Assembly: GCA_947568835.1 (NCBI GenBank)
Contig: OX387602.1
Location: 15,303,021 to 15,367,020 of the forward strand
DNA length: 64,000 nt
DNA from: Protonemura montana
Lineage: Eukaryota > Arthropoda > Insecta > Plecoptera > Nemouridae
Direction: 5' to 3'
Numbering within the stretch: position 1 is the stretch's first letter; the number at the start of each line of letters is the position of its first letter. Both the position numbers and the translations under genes were made by a program. Under the pieces are notes generated by a model that saw only the letters and a list, made by a program, of their open reading frames with translations, had not been told where the DNA came from and ran no database searches. Positions 1 to 9,500 of this stretch are shown in pieces.

Positions 1-135
1 CCTGATTAGCCTGTATATTCGGGGAATCCTTCAATTATTACAGACCTCTGCTCTGTAAAGATGCATCATTCATTGCAAATGAAAAATTTTGTTTGAAAAT
101 AGAAAATCTTTATTGACTATTCAATTTCTCTTTAG

Positions 136-416
136 ATCGACATGCCGATGCAACAGATACTGAGAAAAAGGAGCAAGAGCGCAAGTTCAAGGAAGTTGGA
201 GAAGCTTATGGTATTCTCTCTGATCCGAAGAAGAGAGCTCGTTATGACAATGGTCAAGATCTTGAAGACATGGAGGGCATGAACTGCCACATGGACCCCA
301 GCACTGTGTTCTCCAACTTCTTTGGCGAACAAGGCGGCGGGCAAAGCTTCAGTTTTAATGGGGCTGGTGGCCAGGGCGGCGGATTCCCTGGCGGCTTTGC
401 TTTCCAGTTTGGTTAG
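136..416 (+). CDS. DNAJC7: DnaJ homolog subfamily C member 7 (TPR2-like), last exon only
   Basis: Terminal coding exon of an Hsp70/Hsp90 co-chaperone that carries TPR repeats and a C-terminal J domain. The exon opens after a pyrimidine tract and AG at 134-135, two bases into a codon, and ends at TAG 414-416. The encoded 92 residues hold the last part of the J domain ([20 protein letters not shown], helices III-IV), then a Gly/Phe-rich tail ending FQFG, which is how DNAJC7 proteins end. The HPD motif and the TPR repeats must lie in exons left of the window. AATAAA poly(A) signals follow at 1121 and 1173. Family assignment rests on the J-domain tail and the FQFG terminus; a different J-domain protein with the same tail is unlikely. 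Confidence 0.9.
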
Positions 417-1831
417 ATATTCGTCTCTTGCGCATTCCGTCATTGTGTTTGGTTGTGTTGTCGATCTTCCCTACTAGTATGAACTGTTTGATTTCGTACT
501 CAGTGAATGGCGCATACTACTTACTCTATTGACCACTACTAAAGCTCCCAATTCTTCGTAGTATGTTACAATTCACTTGCTAGGGTGTCATATTTTCTGA
601 TCTTGCCTGCATGTTATGACACATGGGGAGTGTAAGACCCAGTGTTTAGTCTGGAGTTACATGCACTTGTTCAAAGAGTAGGTTGCTAAACGTTTTATCT
701 AGTTGCTTTGTACATATATTAAAATGATGAGACTTTAAAATTTCTAATGTGTGGATACATTGCTAAGCAAAATGATGTTTACTTCCTGGTTTCTGAATTT
801 AGTTTTTTGTAGTAAGTTACAGTTCTGGAAATGAACCTTTATATTTGTATTGAGATAAACGTTTCTTGACATGATTCTAAAATCTGCTATTTTCAGAATA
901 CAAGATGATTTGTATATATTTACTGATACTTAAATTAATTTTCTGGTTTTTGTTACTTTGAATTTTGATAGCTTGATTTTAACATCCAATTCACCATAAC
1001 CACATTTTCACTTAAGGAATGTGGAGAACAGGTATGCAGAATTATAGAAGAATGAGGGGTTTATGATGTTTCCATTTATTAACAGTGAATAGTTGATTCT
1101 ATTAATATTTCACCTTGGTAAATAAATCTTTCTGATCTTCACAACTGCATATCAATGACTAGCCTTACCTGGAATAAAATAAAAACATTTCCTAGAAAGT
1201 GAATTCTTCATCACATTGGTTTGCAGCCACAACAACGTACTGGGTGTTCCAAAACCTACTGTCGTAGCAAACTGAAAGTCGGGACAGGCTTTAAACAGTG
1301 AATCTGGCAGCTTTTAGGGCACAACTATTGACAAGGTAGTGGAGATACCTAATGCAGGGTTGGTATGATACTACCTTGCTGGCCAAGCAACATCTACATT
1401 TCTCATACTCTGTAACTTCCAACCTAATTGACAGAATCCCTTAAGTTGCCAATTTTTTCACCACTCATCGTCAGCAGCTTAATTAGAATTATATGGTCAA
1501 CATCATCACAGAGCTAAAACAACAAGGAATAAGGGCAATTTGAAATTATTATTCACTAGAGTTCACAAATTATCTTTTTTAATATTTGGTGAAATTATTA
1601 TGCAGCATCAATTTTTGTTCACTCATGTCATTGGGGAACATGCTTGATCAAACCAAGCCTAGGAAAGAAGCTTGCTTACCTACTTAGCGCAGCACTTTGG
1701 AGGTGACCGAGATCTATCATTGTCCACCTTGGACGGTATGTTCTCGAACCTAGAGTGAACAAGCAGCAGTTTTGGCAAAACATTTTTTCATAAAACATCT
1801 CGTTTGAAAAGTGATATAGTACATGAATAAT
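417..1831. other. Tail-to-tail intergenic region with 3' UTRs
   Basis: AT-rich sequence between the DNAJC7 stop (+) and the stop of the small Lys-rich gene (-). It holds the probable DNAJC7 3' UTR with AATAAA at 1121 and 1173. On the minus strand an AATAAA (TTTATT on plus, about 1076) could serve the converging gene, so the two transcripts may overlap. I see no other coding signal. Confidence 0.5.
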
Positions 1832-2264
1832 TTACTTCTTCATCTTGAATAATTTGGCTGTACTCAGTGGCTCATTATTCGCAGCTAACTTCTGTTTCTT
1901 TAACCGTAATCCACGCTTAACGTTTTTGCGCAGGAAATTGGCCTTTTCTTTGGCAGGATATGCTCTTCGTTCATAGATCTTTTTTTCCTCTTCATACATT
2001 CTAGAATATTCATTTGCCAACAGTAGAAACATGCTGTGGTTGGCTTTTGGGTTCTAAAATACAAGAGAAGTCAAATGAGACCTTTCTGTAGGTAAATGCC
2101 AGGTTGAGGAGGATTTTAGCAATTTTAGCGCTTAGTATACTTACCAGCATAAACGATGGTACAAATGGTTTAGTGTTGGCAAATTTTGAGGATTTAATGA
2201 AATTGGATGGAAATATTGGTACTGCCTTCTCCCATTTTTGCTGTCCTGGCTGTAGTGAACTCAT
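1832..2264 (-). CDS. Small Lys-rich protein of unknown function, two exons
   Basis: Two exons on the minus strand, 2264..2145 and 2053..1832, joined by a 91-bp intron (donor CTG|GTAAGT, acceptor TTTTAG|AAC). The first exon is exactly 40 codons, so the join is in phase 0. The product is 113 residues: a neutral N-terminal third ending PFVPSFML, then a charged, probably helical stretch (EYSRMYEEEKKIYERR) and a strongly basic C-terminal half ending KLFKMKK. There is no signal peptide or membrane segment. It is divergent from TBCD, with 539 bp between the two start codons. I do not recognise the family. The Lys/Arg-rich helical design would suit a nucleic-acid or microtubule-binding protein, but that is inference only. 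The gene structure itself is well supported by the in-phase join and clean splice sites. Confidence 0.6.
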
Positions 2265-2803
2265 ATTTTGAAACTACAAATATTAGTATAAAATATAAAC
2301 TTTACAGAGTACTCTTGCAGTACAATAGCTGAAGCAACTATGCAGGCAATTTTAATAATGACAAAGTTGATAGAATACCGAAATAAATAATGAATGGATC
2401 ATCATTCTACATAATGATCTAGTTGGCTCCATAAAACAAAATAAGTGCAAATTTGGTATTTTGGCCTGTGATTTGGCCCAAACAAACAGAACATTTATGT
2501 TGGAAAATATTGCATTTTGAAATTAAGTTAGCATTGCAAATCTAGAATCTATTGTGTGAGTAGTGATGCTTTTGAAATGGGTGTTGTTGCTCCACTGCAC
2601 CTTGAGCGCAGTTTTGAATTGTGCACCCACGTTAGCTCCCGTTTTGGTAGGGGGACGAGGAGGCGGAGACTTGGTGGAGACCAGCCAGGCGTGCGTCACA
2701 TGCATAGTCGGTAGGCGTCGTCGTCGTCCTCACCTGCTGTGGTGAATTTGTTTCCGTAAAAGATAAATACTCTCGTTTTGTCATAATCGAAGACACATTC
2801 ATC
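2265..2803. promoter_or_regulatory. Divergent promoter region between the small Lys-rich gene and TBCD
   Basis: These 539 bases separate two outward-facing start codons. The part nearest TBCD (about 2620-2740) is GC-richer than its surroundings and carries a short GTC/CGT microsatellite near 2716-2730. No TATA box is obvious at a sensible distance. The arrangement fits a shared bidirectional housekeeping promoter plus two 5' UTRs. Short ORFs here on both strands look like chance. Confidence 0.5.
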
Positions 2804-5800
2804 ATGGAGCAGCCAGAAGATCTTCCATCGAATGCGGGATTAGGTTGTGCATTGGAGACATTCACCGAAGTGGAGGAGGTTAAGTCTCTGATCAATGGCA
2901 TACAAGTAACCTATACCAATCTATCAAAGTCAGAAAAATCATTTGAACGGTTTATAAGCATTTTGAATTTGTACCAGGAGCAGCCGCATCTTTTGGACAG
3001 AAAGCTAGATGATCTCCTGGCATTAATGATTTCCATGATTCAAACTGGGGGTGCAGACTCGCAGCTACAACACGAAGTATTTAAATACATGCATATCGTG
3101 ATGAAAGTCCGAGGCTATAAAGTTGTTATTAACCATTTGCCTCATGAAGTTGTTGATCTAGAGCCTGTTTTACAGCTCTTAGAACTCCAAGATCCAAGTG
3201 ATCTTACTACGTGGCAAACAGTTTATTGCCTTATACTCTGGTTATCTATCATCGTATTTATACCATTTCATATGTCAAAATTGGATAGCTTTGCAGAAGT
3301 ACAGACTGCAGGCGGTCAGATGACAGTTCGACAACGAATACTTAACATTTGCAAGATTTACTGCCTCAGGTCAGATGTTTGTCGTGTAGCTGCATTGCTT
3401 GCTTCATATTTTTTGAAACGATCGGATGTGAAGCATGACTACCTTGCAACGTTTGTTGATTGGGCGTGCTTAAAAATGCTTGGAGATGAATCTGTCCTAG
3501 ACCCGTGTGGACCACAAGCAGCAATTGCTGCTATTCTGAAGCATAGTGACCGAGAAGATTTGCTTCCTCTTGCCCCTATGTTGGTGAAAACCATCATTAA
3601 AAGCAACTACAAAGAAAACAACAGTGGACTTGTAAGGAAATATGGAATGAAAATCATTCAGAGAATTGGTCTTACATTTTTGCCTGAAAGGGTTGCTGCT
3701 TGGCGATATCAACGTGGTCACAGATCCCTTGAAGTCAATCTTGCTGCAAAAGTGACGAATCTTTCCGACATCAGAGAAGAGAACAATATAAACAGAAACA
3801 TTGACACAGCTGGAGAAGAAGAATGTGATTTTGATATTCCCGAAGAAATTGAAACTGTTATAGAAGAGCTAATTCAGGGCCTCAGGTTTACTGATAACAA
3901 TAGTCGGTGGTCAGCTGCCAAAGGAATAGGTCGTGTAACAAACCGTCTCCCCAAAGACTTCGCTAATGAAGTAGTTGGATCTGTGTTGGAGCTTCTTAGC
4001 TACCGAGAGAAAGATGGTGCTTGGCATGGAGGTTGCTTGGCTTTAGCTGAGCTTGGTCGCCGAGGTCTGTTGTTGCCTGAAAGACTTGCTGAAGTTGTGC
4101 CTAAAGTTCGTCAAGCATTGATTTACGATGAATGGCGTACTTTTTCCTCCGTCGGTTGCCATGTTCGAGATGCTGCATGCTTTGTGTGCTGGGCCTTTGC
4201 AAGAGCCTTTGACGCTGATGTTATTGCTCCATACGTGCAAGAAATTGCAAGTTCATTGCTCGTCGTTGCTTGCTTTGATCGAGAAGTTCAATGCCGTCGA
4301 GCTGCCTCCGCAGCGTTCCAAGAGAACGTAGGTCGCCAAGGTGCGTTTCCCCACGGAATCGATATCGTTACTAAGGCTGATTATACGGCCGTTGGTGTTA
4401 GGTCCCATTCTTTTTTGGACATCAGTGTGTTCATTGCGCAGTTCGATGAGTACGTGCATCCTCTTCTAGAACATCTTCTTTCAATAAAGATATACCATTG
4501 GGACCCAACAGTTCGTGAACTGTCAGGCAAAGCCATCTTCAGCCTGACTTCTCGAGACCCACAGTTCATGGTTGATGCCCTCAGTAAACTTTGTGTTGAT
4601 GTTGATTCGATCGAGCTCAACATACGTCATGGTGCGGTCTTAGCAATCGGGGAGGTACTTCACGCACTTGCTCTTTGTGATCAAACCCATCCTGAAGGTA
4701 TCCATGGAGGGCTATCAAAAGATACTGCTACGGAAATGGTTTTTAAAAAGTTATTGACTCTGAAGGACGAACTGAAAGAACATCAACATTTCCGCGGGAT
4801 AGGTGGGGAACTCATGAAACAAGCCTGTTCGTACATGATCGAAAAGTGCACTCACTCGAACATGAGTATCAAGAAGTTTTCCACTCTGATGGACGTGTGG
4901 ATGGAGTTTCTGTACGGCTGCTTGCGTGACGATAACGAGTTGGTTCGTTCCCGCTCGGCTGCTGCTCTCTCAGCCGTGTTTGTTCGGTGGTACGCTTTAG
5001 ATTCTCATGAGGCAGCGATGCCAGAAATCATCACTGCCAGAAACGCACTGGTCAAAAATGTAGCTGAGCTTTACTCCAAAGAACTACTGATGAACCATGA
5101 AATTGTGAGAAGAGGCTTTTCTACTTCCCTTAGCTTGTTTCCAAAACCGCTATTAAAAGAAACGGTTGGTGCGATATTCCCTGCGTTAATTGGCTGTACG
5201 AATATTACGGCTCCGACCGAGAAATGGGCGGAAAGTCGAAGAGAGTCTATCAAGGCATTGACGAACATCTGCCGCACTCTGGATGGTGACCTGGTCACCC
5301 TACCCGACTGGATGCAAACAGTTGAGACATTGTTTGTCTGCTTCCTCGATGGTCTCAAGGATTACACGCAGGACAAGCGAGGCGACATCGGTGCTTGGGT
5401 GCGTGAAGCGGTTATGACGGGGCTGCAAGTGCTCGTCAACTTGTTACTCAGGCACGAGCCCGTGCATTTGACAGGGGAGCGAGTCCAGGCCGTACTCACA
5501 GGCTTGGCACAACAATCCGTAGAGAAAATCGACCGCACTCGAGCTCACGCGGGAGTCATATTTGCCGGCCTACTTCATAGCGATCCAGCTCTTCCCAACA
5601 TTCCTCATCACTCGGAGTTAAAAGAAATTTTCCCCAAAGACTCGTGCAACAAGCAGATCATCTGGATTTCAGCTGCCGAAACTTTTCCACTCTTTGTCAA
5701 GCTGTTGGCAATACCACCGTTTACATACAGCATTATGAACGGGCTCGTTCTCAGCGTTGGTGGGATCACGGAGAGTCTGGTGAAAAATTCTAGTTTGTCT

Positions 5801-6397
5801 TTGTTTGCTTACATGAAATCCATTCAAGCCAACCCAGAAGAAATCGAAAGACTTTGCCTGGTAATTTCCGAGATATTTTGCGACTACCAATACAATGATA
5901 GGGTCATTGTTCCAATGCTATCATTCTTGGATCGAATTATCAGTTCGAACAGTATCCGCAAGGTTTTAGATAATGAAGAATCTAAATTTGCTCCTGCAAT
6001 TCTCTCGCATATCAGAATCGAAGTTCGAAAGTCACGAGACATGAACAAACTAATGGCAGCTGTTTCGGTTCTGTGCCAACTGATCCAAGTAGCGGGTGAC
6101 GTTTCCAAACTTTCGCTATTCCAGATATGCATCTTTCTGAACAACCGCTTTGTGTACATCCGCAAGTCGACAGCATCGCGGCTGTACGAGGCCCTCACCA
6201 TGTATGGAGATGAAACCTCTATTCCGCTGGAGAACCTTGACGAAGTGATCTCTCTGCTGGGTAGTACCAACTGGGAAGCCGAGGTGGCTAGTATCAAGCC
6301 GGTCCGGAACAAACTTTGTGACTTGATGGGGATCAATCGACCGGTTCCTATTGCGCAGCAGTCTGCACAGGCTGCAGATTTATCGAGTGGGATTTAG
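2804..6397 (+). CDS. TBCD: Tubulin-specific chaperone D (tubulin folding cofactor D), single exon
   Basis: A 1197-residue uninterrupted ORF, close to the roughly 1190 residues usual for the family. Cofactor D captures beta-tubulin from cofactor A, forms the C-D-E supercomplex that makes alpha/beta heterodimers, and binds Arl2. Family landmarks are in order: YQEQPHLLDRKLDD near residue 60, KVRGYKVVINHLPHEV near 110, LTFLPERVAAWRYQRGHRSL near 295, RWSAAKGIGRVTNRLP near 370, WHGGCLALAELGRRGLLLPE near 410, CRRAASAAFQENVGRQGAFP near 510, and SEKSD-type C-terminal HEAT repeats with EKIDRTRAHA near 910. The protein is built of HEAT/ARM repeats with no membrane segment. The ATG at 2804 sits in ATCATGG, and no upstream in-frame ATG is needed to reach the family N terminus. 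The absence of any intron is odd beside intron-bearing neighbours. Confidence 0.97.
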   Translation: MEQPEDLPSNAGLGCALETFTEVEEVKSLINGIQVTYTNLSKSEKSFERFISILNLYQEQPHLLDRKLDDLLALMISMIQTGGADSQLQHEVFKYMHIVMKVRGYKVVINHLPHEVVDLEPVLQLLELQDPSDLTTWQTVYCLILWLSIIVFIPFHMSKLDSFAEVQTAGGQMTVRQRILNICKIYCLRSDVCRVAALLASYFLKRSDVKHDYLATFVDWACLKMLGDESVLDPCGPQAAIAAILKHSDREDLLPLAPMLVKTIIKSNYKENNSGLVRKYGMKIIQRIGLTFLPERVAAWRYQRGHRSLEVNLAAKVTNLSDIREENNINRNIDTAGEEECDFDIPEEIETVIEELIQGLRFTDNNSRWSAAKGIGRVTNRLPKDFANEVVGSVLELLSYREKDGAWHGGCLALAELGRRGLLLPERLAEVVPKVRQALIYDEWRTFSSVGCHVRDAACFVCWAFARAFDADVIAPYVQEIASSLLVVACFDREVQCRRAASAAFQENVGRQGAFPHGIDIVTKADYTAVGVRSHSFLDISVFIAQFDEYVHPLLEHLLSIKIYHWDPTVRELSGKAIFSLTSRDPQFMVDALSKLCVDVDSIELNIRHGAVLAIGEVLHALALCDQTHPEGIHGGLSKDTATEMVFKKLLTLKDELKEHQHFRGIGGELMKQACSYMIEKCTHSNMSIKKFSTLMDVWMEFLYGCLRDDNELVRSRSAAALSAVFVRWYALDSHEAAMPEIITARNALVKNVAELYSKELLMNHEIVRRGFSTSLSLFPKPLLKETVGAIFPALIGCTNITAPTEKWAESRRESIKALTNICRTLDGDLVTLPDWMQTVETLFVCFLDGLKDYTQDKRGDIGAWVREAVMTGLQVLVNLLLRHEPVHLTGERVQAVLTGLAQQSVEKIDRTRAHAGVIFAGLLHSDPALPNIPHHSELKEIFPKDSCNKQIIWISAAETFPLFVKLLAIPPFTYSIMNGLVLSVGGITESLVKNSSLSLFAYMKSIQANPEEIERLCLVISEIFCDYQYNDRVIVPMLSFLDRIISSNSIRKVLDNEESKFAPAILSHIRIEVRKSRDMNKLMAAVSVLCQLIQVAGDVSKLSLFQICIFLNNRFVYIRKSTASRLYEALTMYGDETSIPLENLDEVISLLGSTNWEAEVASIKPVRNKLCDLMGINRPVPIAQQSAQAADLSSGI

Positions 6398-8590
6398 GAA
6401 TGTTGTGATTATGTTATGCTGGAATGTTGACTTGAGAGAAGCTTTTTTAACAGAAAGTGACCCATTTGTGATGTTGAAAAAGCTAACTACTATGATATTT
6501 CCAAAATAATGCCAGGGTCAAATTAAGTATTGTTTTTGATCATTGCTGAGTTTTTATTTGCTTTCAGAAATGCTTACCTTTCAAAGATGATAGTTTTCAA
6601 TTACAATGGAATGTACTCACAAAATGAAATGATGCCTTACTTGCTTCTAGTAAAAACTTTGTTAGTAATTTGCTTTGGAAGTGTTTAAAATATATTAATC
6701 ATTTGTGCACAGTTTTTCTCACTTAATTGATCGATTTCCAAAGGTCACAATTATTAATGAGTGTGCACTCCACTAATAGTTGTGTATTTTATATATACCG
6801 AAATGACGATAATGTAATGATGGTGTGAGAGTTAAACTTCATATACTAATCATTGCTATTTATTAATTAAAAACATCAATTCAAACTTACTCAGTGTACC
6901 AAAATAGTTTTTTTAGTAGCACCTTACCTATAGGACTCAAGTAAAGTAATCGAATTGAAGCAGTTATTACTTATATCACTGTGCTTATACTTTTTTGGTT
7001 CATACAAAAACTAACTTGAAAAACTAGAAACTAATTCTAACTTGGCTGCAGCCATCGACAGTTACCAACACCTACTCAAGCGGAGATGTAGAGCGGAGCA
7101 GAGGTTTGTAAGGTTAGAAAAGCCAGAGGTGGAATAGGTTTTGCGATAATTTTAATAAGTTGCCTAAAATTTGCTGTCTAGTGAGTATATTTGAATTTTT
7201 GAAAAGCTGTATTAATAGTAACACAGTCACAATTACACATACATGCTTGCCATCAAAGACTCGACACCACTTCCAGAATGTATCGTAGGAGTCATTGGTT
7301 AAGTTGTTTATCATATATGATGGACTGATAGAGAGCCAAATAAATTTGTGCAATATGATATTTTAGTGGGATGGTGCGCAAAAAAGTCTCGAGTAGCTGG
7401 CTACCTCAATTCGAAATAAACCATACGGTAGGCAATGTAGGGTGGATTTGTGGAATTTAACGATCCGTTGTTTTGGCTATGAAACCGATGGCACTAGTGT
7501 AATGGCGTAGGTTAATGACAGGGTAATGACGAGGATGATGATTAATGCCACCTAGTTTATAAGGGAGGAGGAGAAACCCAGTGTTGGCAAGTAGCCTACT
7601 CTTGTTGTCCAAGAGGACCACCACTTAAACGTCGTGGTACCTTTCGAACAACAAGATTCCTCCGCAAACCCAACCTTCCAAGAGGTTGATTTACACGTGA
7701 TAAGGCGAGTGAAGCTGTTGTACTACCTTTAATTCCCCCAACCTCTATCCCGAACAGAACTAGCCATGAGTATGATGGTCAACCCATCCAATGCCTGCCC
7801 AGAACAGTGTTGCTTAACTTTGGTAATCTCAAGAAAACCACACCGTGAGGAGTAAAGTGAAAGGGGCTGGGTTTTGATTAAGTAGGGTGCTGATTACTTA
7901 TATTTTCTATTGGCAGATACAAAAAGCAGAGAATTACAAAAATAATTTTTTTTTACATATTGATACCAGTTTCGCCTGAAAATACGGATCAGAGATCAAA
8001 AGATTGTCAGGCTTTAAATTGCTAGCTCATGGCGACTCAATGGTATTACAACAGGTTCTTGCTTAAAGTCGAATTTTTGATCGCACTAGAGTTTTGGAGT
8101 TGTTTTAATAAAAAATTGCATTCCATGATTTTGGTTTCTTTTCTGGGAAACGGATTAGGTAAATTGTGAGCAAAATGACAATACCAAACTTATTCTTCTC
8201 TAACATCGTGGTACACACTCCCGCTTTTTTATTTGGCATGTTTGATTTAATCCTAACTTTTTATGGCTTATTCATAGGTAGATCATGGGTGTACACTGTG
8301 GTGTACAAGGGTAGTACAGTAGTTACATCGCAATTCATGATCGTACTCGAGTAGTTACAGCATATACATATAATGTTAAAGCATAGTCATATTTTTGTGC
8401 GCTAAAATGATTGACACCACACCAACTGGAAGAATTGAGAACAGTTATAATTTGTTAAATTTATGACATTACCAAAATGGATGACTGAATTCTGTACGTA
8501 TAAGTCGTCGTAAAATCTGGAAATCAGTGTTTATAGGACGCAGTAGAATAAATTAAATGTATCTATTAGTTTCGAATTGACAGGTTAAAT

Positions 8591-8632
8591 ATTCTATCAT
8601 ATTTCATGGAAATTCTATCATATGTCATGGAA
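8591..8632. repeat. 21-bp tandem duplication
   Basis: Two adjacent 21-base copies beginning ATTCTATCATAT (8591-8611 and 8612-8632) differ at one position, a recent slippage or micro-duplication. Confidence 0.85.
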
Positions 8633-8892
8633 ATATCCAAACAAGATGGTTTGTCTGACCACCAAAGTCTGTTCAACTGATTATAAAATCAGTTACCGAC
8701 CTATAGATTGAACAGTCCATCACTCAGTCTGCATTGTCCACTTAACGATTTAAAGTCGTTTATATAATTTCAAAGCATGCGCAAATACAAAAATAGCTCT
8801 AGCACTGTTCTGCCAGAAAATATTTCATGAATGACAAATGTTATTTCAGCAACTGTAAATTTGTTCAATTGGTTCTGGCTGTAGGACAATAC

Positions 8893-8927
8893 CTTAGAGA
8901 AAATAATACGGTATTATTTTCTCTAAG
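8893..8927. repeat. 35-bp perfect palindrome flanked by an 8-bp direct repeat
   Basis: Two 17-base arms (beginning CTTAGAGAAAATAATAC) pair perfectly around one central G. The 8-mer GACAATAC lies on both sides (8885-8892 and 8927-8934; the right copy shares base 8927 with the arm). This looks like a small fold-back insertion or a template-switch event. Confidence 0.8.
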
Positions 8928-9500
8928 ACAATACTTCGCTCCACACTGAATAGGAAAGGGTACATTTGCAGATAACCTCATTAATCTCTGGTAGGATCAT
9001 CTATGATATTACACTTACGACCTACTGGCAAGACCAGAACGTCAATATTCTAGTTGTCTGAATATATGAGGACGATGGTTTGGGTTTTTTTTGTTGTTTC
9101 AAACGAATTTCCGGCTAAACATTTTTAAGGTTAAGACCCCAGAACAATAGTTCGTTAAGCGTGTCCTGAGTAAAGTGACTAACAAACTAACTCTCACCTG
9201 TTTGTACAAACCAATTGCTCACAAGATTCTTGATCAGAGCCGACAACACCTTGGCCGATTGTGAAATCGGTCCGATTTCGAAAATACTCTTATATATATT
9301 TATATTTATCAACAGTAAGCCTTTTTGTAAAATAATAGACATTTGAATTGTCTTGTATTGATCTCATTAAAATTAACATCCAAATATGGACCATTACATA
9401 AAAATACATAACTTCTTTTACAGTACGTACAGAGTCGTGATGCCTCATTTCACTCAAAAGTGTTCGAATTTGCTAACCATCAAAACACTATGGTTTGTAT

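Larger units (their letters stand above)
6398..9500. other. Intergenic region between TBCD and the receptor kinase (convergent)
   Basis: TBCD (+) and the receptor kinase (-) converge here. No clear AATAAA lies near the TBCD stop; the first I see is about 7336. The region includes a GC-richer, probably repeat-derived block at about 7400-7880, a 21-bp tandem duplication at 8591-8632 and a perfect palindrome at 8893-8927. No ORF here looks coding. Confidence 0.4.

Noticed and set aside
5884-6336. 150-codon minus-strand ORF
   Set aside because: Antisense to TBCD, no motif of its own.
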